64,000 nucleotides of DNA, from the NCBI GenBank assembly GCA_964036315.1, contig OZ038498.1, positions 4,935,778 through 4,999,777 of the forward strand, read 5' to 3'. The DNA comes from Acanthosepion esculentum (taxonomy: Eukaryota; Mollusca; Cephalopoda; Sepiida; Sepiidae). This document shows, piece after piece, positions 55,771 through 64,000 of the stretch. Under the pieces are notes generated by a model. That model was not told the DNA's origin and did not search any database. It saw only the letters and a program-made list of their open reading frames with translations. Position numbers and translations under genes: made by a program. Position 1 is the stretch's first letter; the number at the start of each line of letters is the position of its first letter.

Positions 55771-56708
55771 CAATCAATTAATATCTCATTGGAAACTTTC
55801 ATGTTCTGTATCTGCTAACTTTATTTTTATCCTGAAATGTAAACAATTTTAAAGTTATTTTTTTAATTTTTTTAATCCAACATTATTTCTTATTACCCTT
55901 AATGTTTATATTTAGTGAATAGACGTTTGATTAAAAATGAAACTAGGTTCAGTTCCTGTTGGCATCATTCAGTCTCTTGACTGATAGACGTTAATTTCAC
56001 TGTTAAACAAATCAGAGCTGTCTACTCAAATGTGTGTACCGACTAATATAAGGTTTATAGTAATACAAACATATATGCAGCAAAGACCTTGTTAAATAAG
56101 CACCCAAGTTTGCTATTGAATATTAAAAAAGGTATGGTAAAACTGAGGATGTCATTCTCCATTGCACAAATGTCTGAATATGAATGCTGGCGTTCTAAAA
56201 AACCAGTCCAATGGTATGTTTTTTGTGTATCTTGCAGAATCTACTTAGTACAAGTAGCAAGGATAAAAGAAACCCAAATCAATTAAATATAGGTAAAATC
56301 TTTCAAATTTTGCTTTATGGAAAACTTTGCTTTCAATGCTACTAACACCACTCGGTGGGTGGGGGTTGGGCGGTGGCTGTTTCTGATTCTTTGCCAGTTC
56401 TTAAAATGATACTATTTTGCAAAATTATAAAAGTGATGAAAAAGCAAATATTGCACTGACATTCATTGGTATAAAATAAAATCTAATCACTAAAATGTTG
56501 ATTGTGTCAACCTGTCTTGAGTTTTGTTAAAAAAAACAAAAAAAAACAGTTTTTCTTCATTTCTTTAATAGACCAATTATGTCAGCCTGCTATTTCCAAA
56601 CTCTTTTGTGAAATAACAAAATTCCATTCAAAATACAACAAAGTAATAAAACAGATTGAAGAAACGGTTTTCTTTTTCACATATTTATCTACCTTTATTA
56701 TTCCGTGA

Positions 56709-56744
<36 letters not shown>

Positions 56745-57490
56745 CGCAAACTGAATAAAATAAAATTAAAATAAATAAATAAGCAAAATAAATTAAACCA
56801 AACAAATTAGCAAATCACACCCGTTAGAATAGACGAAATAGAATAAATAAATAAAAAATAAAAAACAAAATCAATAAACCCAAATAAATAATAAACAAAT
56901 TAACAAATCATTATGACCAAAATATTAGACTATAAAAATCAGACGAAAAACATAGCTATAACTGTTATATAACGATGAAAAAATACTACGTTACTTAAAA
57001 ATCGAAAACCGAAAAGAGTTAATATAAAATATACAGTATAATAAATAAATAAATAATAAAAACAAGTAAAATAAATTAATCTAAATTAATCAAAATAAAT
57101 AAACAAACTAACAAATCAATCTTGATAAGTTAACCATTAGAAAAAACGAATAAAGACAATCAATCCAAATAAATAAATAAATGAAGTAATAAACAAATTA
57201 AAAACTGCTCCTGCCAAAATAATAGTTGGAATAAACTACAGCAATCAAAATTGAATAAATAGCTTTCTTACCAAAACAAAACAATTAAATAAACGATATA
57301 AACAAATTTTTACTACGTTAATAAAAACACCGATTAAAATAAAAAAATAAATATATAAGATAAGAAATAAAAATAAAAGTAAATAATATCAAGCAAAATA
57401 ATTTAATCCAAATAAAAAAACAAACAAATGACTTCCAGTAAAATAACTGCCAAAATAGACTACCCACAATACACCACTGACCCGTATATA
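56745..57490. repeat. A-rich low-complexity block
   Basis: Irregular AAATAAATAA-type sequence with recurring phrases such as AAACAAATTA.CAAATCA, preceded by TG/TA microsatellite (56710-56743). Strong strand asymmetry, with A far above T. No fixed period was found by eye. No gene. Confidence 0.7.
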
Positions 57491-57518
57491 TAAATAGCCA
57501 AGAAAAATAACAGCACTT

Positions 57519-57661
57519 GTGGCCTGACGATTGCATCTAGCATGAAACAGACTGTCGCCTCTAAGTGTTGACTTCTATGTTCACTTTTATATTTACACAC
57601 GCTATATCTCTGATATTGAGCACTTTATCCCATAAATATAGCACACTGTAAGACTATATTT
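57519..57661 (-). repeat. Right arm of the 5.4-kb-spaced inverted repeat
   Basis: Reverse complement of 52012-52162 with scattered differences. TA tracts follow at 57667-57692 and 57788-57830. Confidence 0.8.
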
Positions 57662-57662
57662 C

Positions 57663-57696
<34 letters not shown>

Positions 57697-57781
57697 AAAA
57701 AAAAATACCTATTCTATCATTAAAAAAAGTTTTTTTTAATTCAAATTAATACCAAAATACCTTTTCACATATGTACCTACC

Positions 57782-57831
<50 letters not shown>

Positions 57832-57834
57832 CCT

Positions 57835-58595
57835 AATATTTAAAAGAAATACCTATTCTTATTATTAAATTTTTTTTTTTTTTTTTTTATTCAAATTAAT
57901 AGGAAGATAACTTTCTTGTGTTGAACTTATTTTTATCCAGGTTCTAAATAACCCTTAAGAACTTGTTTAAAATCTATTCAAACAAGAGAAACAAAAATAC
58001 ACTTTTGTCTATAATCATAGAGAGTCATTATCATTCAAAAAACTGTTTGCTCTCTTGTAGTATGTGATACTGGAATAAATCTTGCACTCCTAGTCACACT
58101 AGGCCATCAGTGAAACCAGGAGCATCATTTGGTTGATCTGAGAGAGGCCCACCTAGCCAGCATATACAAATTTACACCTCACTAGATGTCAGTGGCTGAC
58201 CCAGTTGCACATGGGATGTGCATACATGCTGCAGCCAATGACGGGAGGATATCTAATAATCCATCTAAGAGAGAACACAAGAGTCTCTTAAATCCTTATG
58301 AGAATGTAGAATCCCTGTTCAAAGAAAACCCCAAAGCCACACACCCACTCACCAACAGCAGTTGATGAAATCTAGAATTGAATAAACAAAAATATTATGT
58401 GTAATAGATTTAGTTTCGTGTTTCTGTTAATCCACGTAATGATAATATTACGGAACTCATTTTTGGCATCTGTTGCATTTTCTTGTTACTATAATAATTT
58501 GGGTGTTTTTCTGTTATGCAATCCCTAAAGAAATGGCAGCAATTGGTTTGGCTCATTCCCAGCAACACTAGCCACAATGATTGTGTAACACAAAA
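57835..58595. other. Unassigned sequence
   Basis: No gene seen. 58070-58370 is less AT-rich and may be an unrecognised dispersed repeat, but no second copy is present in the window. Confidence 0.5.
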
Positions 58596-58599
58596 TATT

Positions 58600-58840
58600 C
58601 CATATTTATACAATCACCAAAGTTAAGCAACATCGAGCATGATCAGTACCTAGATAGGTGTCCACTAGGGAATACCAGGTGCTGTAACCTTGGAAATATG
58701 AATCCCACTACTCTTCCCCCCAGCTATGGGTTAATTAGTAGGAATTGTATTAGTAAATCATTATCTCCTCAAAATTCTTTCAATTTAAAAATATTTTCTG
58801 GCTTTTAATAACCTGAAAAAGGTTGATAAGCTGTAAAAAC
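58600..58840 (+). repeat. 5S rRNA-derived SINE, copy 2
   Basis: The head reads AAAGTTAAGCAACATCGAGC, ATCAGTACCTAGATAGG and GGGAATACCAGGTGCTGTAA, closer to 5S rRNA in places than copy 1. The tail is AGCTATGGGTTAATTAGTAG with the end TTGATAAGCTGTAAAAAC. The mid body of copy 1 (about 615-715) is missing here. Confidence 0.8.
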
Positions 58841-58844
58841 ACAT

Positions 58845-60105
58845 CTATCAACTGTTGGAATGATAATGACTCTTCTTAAAATTATTGATAATATCATTAA
58901 TTAGTATTTGTTAATGAAATATAATCCCTTAGTGCTTTTTTTTATTTACTTTTATAAATATCAGTGACATTAAACTATATTTTCTTGTTTCTCTTTATTC
59001 ACAGTAAAAACATTAATTTAAATATTTTAGTAAAGTTTAGATTTTTTTTTCTTTTACATGTACTTTAGTTTAATTTATTTTCCTGTTTAGAAGATAAATT
59101 GAATAAACATCAAAAGTTTTTTTTTGGATGGGTGCACAATTTACATTATTATTTTGAATGTGTTTCTTTTGAAAGAAAACCAGCACATTTAATTTAATAA
59201 TTTTTTTTTTTAATCTGAAAATCACATTTTTATTTTGGATAAACAAGTGAACAGTTTTTATCATATTTGATTGAGATGTAAAATCGATCATATAACCGCC
59301 AAATTATTTTTGACCTTCATGTGTTGATTGCATGAAATATTTTAAATATATTTTCATTTTAACTCTTGTACTGTTTAATTACTAAAAATGCAAAAAAGTT
59401 TTTTCTTTCTTTACAAAGCTATTATCATAGATATTTTGCAATGTAATATCACATGAACATTGACTTCAACTGAAAACGCAGTCATTTCCTAATCCAGTCT
59501 TTTTCTATTTATTATCCTTGGCTTAACTTCTAAACTTACCCATCATGCTTCACTTTGCTCTTATGACTGAAATAAAAAATAAAATAAAACTGCTTGAAAT
59601 ATGAGCTTTAGGTGGTTTGATAGATTTAATTAACAAAGGTATAAGGCATTATGGCTTGTCCTACCAGCAGTCATCTCCATGTTATCGTGTTACTGACACT
59701 CTGACAAACTAAATATGGCAGATACATTTTTTCCCAAACACTGCATTGTTATATTTTTTTAAAATCATTTTTAACCAAATGTTTTTATCATTTTCATTTA
59801 TAACCTCCATTCTTTTGCAAGTATTTTCTTGTGTATAAAAAAAGTGTTTTACTGCTTATATATTTTATAACATTTAACACCTAATATTTCCATATTGAAA
59901 TCAAATGAAAACTCCTGAAGTTTAAACAATAACTTTTTCTTTTTACCAAAATTGCATAAATATTTTATCTGAAATTGATTCTTTTCTCAAAGTTTGGAAA
60001 TTCTTCTCTAAGTGTTCAAAATGAAACCAGCGGTTGGCATGTTGATGCATGTGTTACTGTTTTGCTTTCAAATTGCGATTTATAAACAATTTCTTTTTAA
60101 CTGCT
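58845..60105. other. Unassigned AT-rich sequence
   Basis: I see no gene, repeat or motif beyond short homopolymers. Confidence 0.6.
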
Positions 60106-60109
60106 CCCT

Positions 60110-60870
60110 ATTACTCACCATAGAACCATCCCTGCACCCCCCATTAGAATGTCTGACGCTCAACTCCACGAGAGCATCTCTTTGCGACTGCTCGGTCTCA
60201 CATTGACTGCTGACCTGAGATGGAACGAATACATTCAGTCAATAGCTTTGTCCACCACAAGGAAAGTTGGCTCCCTGTGCCGCACCAGGAAATTTTTCTC
60301 GCCAGAGTCAATCCTTCAGATCTACAAATCAACCATTCGCCCTTGCATGGAGTATTGCTGCCATATATGGTCTGGAGCCCCTTCTGTTTGTCTCAAGGTT
60401 CTTGATAAGATCCAGAGACAGATATGCAATGTAATTGGCCCTGATCTGGCATCTCGTCTGCAGTCGCTCTCTCACAGACGTGCCGTTGCCTCCCTCTGTC
60501 ATTTTTACAAATACTTTCACGGTAACTGCTCCGACGAGCTGCTTTCGCTGGTTCCCAGACTTCATGAATTTAAGCGCTCAACTAGGCTGGCGTCTCGCAC
60601 TCACCCTTTCACTGTCAAAACTGTTAAATGTAGCCGTCTCTTCTACTCCAATAGCTTCATGTCTCGCACATCTCGCCTGTGGAATTCCCACCTCTCTTTC
60701 TGTTTTCCTGATAGCTATAATCTCCAACTATTCAAATGTAATGTCAATCGACATCTCCAGATCCCTATCCTTCTCTTCATCCTTTCCTCTATCACTCCTA
60801 TCTGCTCTCGCTCCAAATCCTCTGTAACCCCTTGCATGCTAGTGGCTGCCCGCCTTGCTTGGGGTGAAAC
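60110..60870 (+). pseudogene. LINE family A, copy A9, longest open C-terminal RT frame
   Basis: One frame stays open from 60149 to 61054. Motifs: [144 protein letters not shown]. It is GC-richer than its flanks and retains many CpGs, so it is the youngest looking copy. Homology ends at the 3' signature near 60870. The remaining residues to 61054 are run-on. RT catalytic motifs are absent (5' truncated), so it cannot act alone. Confidence 0.9.
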
Positions 60871-60874
60871 ACTT

Positions 60875-61550
60875 AAGTATAAACCTTTTTCAATTGTTCA
60901 TCTTTGCATTACTTTGTCAGACTGTCGCCATTATTCATTGTATTTCAATTTCGTGCCTGGATTGGAATCAACAACTTTTTTTATTTCTCTTTCAGTTTCT
61001 AATTTTTTTTCCCATGAAAATTATCTGAAAACTGAACAAAAATACAATACATGAATTCTTTTCTCTTAGATTAATAGTCTTAGATTCCTTGTCTTAGATT
61101 CCTTGTCTTTCATTTTGATGTCATATTTCAAAAGACCTCTTTTAGTATGAGATTTTAATTGTTTAGCATTTTCACTTATGCTTAAATAAGTTATTTTTTA
61201 TAAAATCTTAATATCTTTCTCTATAAATATTTTAAATACCAAGTCATCTTAGCCGACCACCAATCACCTTGACCTTATCCTATCACTGATGCACTAGTTT
61301 AAGATTTAGTTTTAGACTGAAACAGGCTGTATTACTTAAAGAATATCAGTTGTTTATTATTGCATTAGCAGAGCAGCTGCCACGTGCAGATGGCTTAATG
61401 TTCATCAGGGTAGAGAGTGGAATAAGCAAGCACATTTCAACTTCAATTTCATCCATCCTAAAGCTATGGGTTAAATAGCTGGGGTAGCCTGGTGGGAGTA
61501 GCATCCAGTCTAGAAAAACGACAACTATGAATTTTAAACCATGGAAATGG
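60875..61550. other. Unassigned sequence
   Basis: Contains the run-on of the LINE frame and AT-rich DNA with TTAGATTCCTTGTC duplicated near 61080-61105. No other feature seen. Confidence 0.6.
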
Positions 61551-61554
61551 CAAT

Positions 61555-61690
61555 GAAGAAAAGTCTTTTTTTTTCTTTTAGATGATAATGATTTAGCGAT
61601 ACAAGTTTTACTAATTAACCCATACCTGGTGGGGAGGAGAAGAGGTGGATTCATACCTTTCCAAAGCGTATTTGCATGTATATAACAAAC
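61555..61690 (-). repeat. 5S-derived SINE, tail-only copy, reverse
   Basis: The reverse strand reads TACGCTTTGG, GTATGAATCCACCTCTTCTC and ATGGGTTAATTAGTAAAACT. Confidence 0.7.
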
Positions 61691-61761
61691 CCAACTATAA
61701 TTGGAACTCAGCTATCCAATTCCAAGCTATTATTCATTACACCCCCTGAACATCCAAGCTT

Positions 61762-61797
61762 ACCTACAAATTCAAAAAGCTTTTTGAATTTGTAGGT
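61762..61797. repeat. Perfect 36-bp palindrome
   Basis: 18-bp arms meet at AAAAAGCTTTTT, directly before a hammerhead-like core. The palindrome at 6042-6069 has the same placement and a like centre. Confidence 0.95.
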
Positions 61798-61930
61798 CTG
61801 ATGAATTGGATCGTGATTACGATTCCAATGTAATAAATTATAACCATGGAATATTAGTGTTTAAGCCTTTTATATTATATTCTTACTCTCTCCTGGACAT
61901 TGAGTTCTACCTGGATTCTATCCTCTTGGG
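61795..61930 (+). ncRNA. Hammerhead-like motif plus PLE terminal block
   Basis: GGT-CTGATGA (61795-61804), long stem II (ATTGGA..TCG / CGA..TCCAAT, A-T at the 10.1-11.1 position), then GTAATAAATTATA and ACC. Core A13 is T, so it is probably inactive. The downstream block ACATTGAGTTCTACCTGGAT matches 6930-6950. Confidence 0.55.
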
Positions 61931-61944
61931 AATTTATTTATTTT

Positions 61945-61986
<42 letters not shown>

Positions 61987-62203
61987 TATGTATTTAGGCA
62001 GCAAATTCATTTTTAGGAATGTCTGAGTGAATAAATTACAAACATTATGTTTGCTTATTTTTATCATATTCCTTTGATATTCACAAATGTTTTACCGTAT
62101 ATTTAATTTAAATGAAAAAATATTTGTGCATATGAAAAGATTATGCTAAAAATAAGCAGACATAATGTTTGTAATTTATTCAATCAGACATGCCTAACAT
62201 TAT

Positions 62204-62287
<84 letters not shown>
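61945..62287. repeat. TA and TG/TA microsatellites with an inverted unit
   Basis: TA at 61945-61985 and (TG)n(TA)n at 62205-62285. Between them, TGAATAAATTACAAACATTATG (split: TGAATAAATTACAAAC, ATTATG) near 62027 is inverted near 62160-62183. Confidence 0.8.
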
Positions 62288-62439
62288 TTTTCGAAGACAG
62301 GTATTGATACGGCTAACGTGTCATTGCACGAGAAGAAATAGTGCCTATACTTAAATAGAGACCTGCCATTGATGAATAAAAGATTTCCAAACCTGTCCTT
62401 GTACCAGTGAAGTATTAGAGACAGGCCCCTTCAAGACTT

Positions 62440-62720
62440 CTGATAAACTCTTTAATTTTGTGCACATTTGAAAGATGGCATTTAAGTGAAGGATTGGTAT
62501 CAGCCAATCTTTCAATATGGTAGCACCTTCATTAGACCTCCTCTATGGCATGTAGCTCCATCATGCTGAAAGATCTTGTCTTTACCCAAGTTTGGTATCA
62601 AATAGTCTTTCAGCAACTTGATGTATTTGGCCTTATTTAATGACACCTGTCAATTTGAACCAACTTTCTTGAGCTATCACTTTTTATGCATCCCCCTAAA
62701 GCATCAGACTCTTACCCCCA
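62440..62720 (-). pseudogene. Tc1/mariner-type transposase relic
   Basis: The minus strand frame 62645-62540 reads NKAKYIKLLKDYLIPNLG, then KDKIFQHDGATCHR. This matches the second catalytic region of Tc1/mariner DDE transposases (Y...L...L.P, FQ.DGA..H). Neighbouring frames carry stops. No terminal repeats were found. Confidence 0.6.
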
Positions 62721-62789
62721 GACCCTCAATGACACGGATCATTTGACTTTCCTGTAGGCCTTATGACAAATACTGGATTGTTAGCGAAT

Positions 62790-63240
62790 ATGGCTGCATC
62801 TTAGTTTCATTATTAATTGGAGGTCATTTTCAAGATCAGCTACCCGCCTTATTTTGCAGGACTCACTATTAAGACAGAGGTAAATAGTTATGTCATCAGC
62901 ATAGATACCAAGTCGTTGACATCGGGAAGGTCATTGATGAAGATAAGAAACAACATAGGCCCAAGGGTAGTGACCCACGACCCCCCCCCCCTAAAAAAAC
63001 ACCTCCGCATTAATGTGAAAGGATTTAGAAAAGTGGTTGTTGAACAAAACTCTCATTGCACAATTTGTTAAAAAAATGGTTTGGATCAATCCAAATATTC
63101 AGCCAGAAACACCATAGCCCTTCAGCTTGTGAAGAGGACCAGTATGCCAAATGCTTTCGAGATATCTAAAGCCACAGCCTGAGCCTCATCATTCTTATCT
63201 AAAACCTGATAGACAAATTCAGTAATCACCATTAATACAT
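62790..63240 (-). pseudogene. LINE family A RT fragment, copy A10
   Basis: The minus strand reads [46 protein letters not shown] and, frameshifted, the YADD region. It covers the RT palm that the 3'-only copies lack. A C-run at 62982-62991 marks one break. Confidence 0.8.
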
Positions 63241-63242
63241 CA

Positions 63243-63570
63243 GTGGTTAACCTTGAGAAGCAAACTAGATTGACAACTAGGTCTCATCATTTTGCTGTTG
63301 AAATGGCTAGTTGCAACCATAAGTTTTATTCTAATAATTTCCTTTCTCGCACTTCTTACCTGTTGAACTTCCTTCAGGTTTCTTGCTTCCCTGCCAACTA
63401 CAATCTTCAAAAATTTAAATGCAATGACAATTGCCATCTTCTGTCTTCCTGAACCCTGTTCTTTTCTTGTCCATTCCCCTCACGAACATGTTCTCATATT
63501 CTCTAACACTCAGTAACTCTTTGCGTCTTACTTAACTTTATTGCCTTGCTCAGGGTGAAATTATTAAAAA
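63243..63570 (+). pseudogene. LINE family A 3' end, copy A11
   Basis: + strand reads [45 protein letters not shown] and the 3' end TTTATTGCCTTGCTCAGGGT. It abuts copy A10 head to head at 63240. Confidence 0.85.
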
Positions 63571-63574
63571 ATTA

Positions 63575-64000
63575 ACAAAATAAGATACTGACAAGTAAGT
63601 TATTGTAAATATTTCTAATAAAAATAGATCTTATAAGCTGAAATTCACATGGTATGAATATATCCTGAAAGTTTTACCAATGTTGGTTGGTTTAATAATT
63701 TTATTATGGAAACCAAGATTGGTTGTTTTTTTTATTTTTTTTTAAGGCAAGCAGTCTGTGTGATTAGAGTTCTCTATAAGCAAGGGATGAGACATCAATA
63801 AAAATAAAAAATAAAATGTTTACTTCTCATTTATCAGAGTTTCACAGAATCTAAAATCCACTCTGGAAACAAAAGTATTTTTGACTTATTTTCATATATC
63901 ATTTGTTTTTAAGACATTATGGTGTAAAATTATTTGAATTTTGTTTTTCTTAAAAGATGTTAGTTTATGACATAAGTTTACTTGAATTTATTTAAAAGTT
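63575..64000. other. Unassigned AT-rich sequence at window end
   Basis: No gene, exon or repeat recognised. A last HDAC11 exon, if it exists, was not found here or upstream. Confidence 0.6.

Noticed and set aside
56745..57490. A regular satellite
   Set aside because: Recurring phrases are spaced irregularly (about 90 to 230 bp), so no period can be claimed by eye.

Overview
The window is animal nuclear DNA. It is very AT-rich, has kilobase-scale introns with GT-AG splice sites, and is full of decayed retroelements. It carries most of one protein-coding gene, histone deacetylase 11 (HDAC11), on the + strand. The mix of repeats suggests a mollusc, most likely an octopus-like cephalopod: long (TA)n tracts, a SINE with a 5S rRNA head, tRNA-headed SINEs, many copies of one LINE family and several Penelope-like elements (PLEs). 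The cephalopod assignment is an inference.

HDAC11 is the only cellular gene I can support. Eight exons lie at 1201-1355, 2589-2689, 37322-37438, 42797-42979, 46158-46260, 47632-47701, 51656-51764 and 54511-54691. Phases join correctly at all seven junctions to give 339 residues, close to the 347 of human HDAC11, and the zinc and active-site residues are present. The start codon lies in an exon I cannot identify (before 1201 or outside the window). The last few residues are either in a further exon after 54691 or come from read-through to a stop at 54721. Intron 2 is about 34.6 kb.

Everything else is intronic or flanking repeat DNA. 1-1200: 5S-derived SINE. 1.4-2.2 kb: LINE. 4.5-5.3 kb: diverged tandem repeat. 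5.8-13.4 kb: a dense cluster of PLE material, with an RT/endonuclease relic between about 720-bp inverted repeats, hammerhead-ribozyme-like motifs, a second PLE and a LINE. 14-29 kb: mariner, LINE and SINE relics and three minisatellites. 33-36 kb: two MITEs and a PLE with direct terminal repeats. 39-42.2 kb: mariner and LINEs. 44-50 kb: LINEs, a perfect 207-bp inverted repeat and a Tigger relic. 52-53.5 kb: a third PLE. 55-64 kb: SINEs, a LINE with the longest open frame, a Tc1/mariner relic and another hammerhead-like motif.

The most interesting signals are the hammerhead-like motifs at PLE termini, one pair of them back to back around a palindrome, and the perfect 207-bp hairpin in HDAC11 intron 6. 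I found no undescribed multi-gene system.
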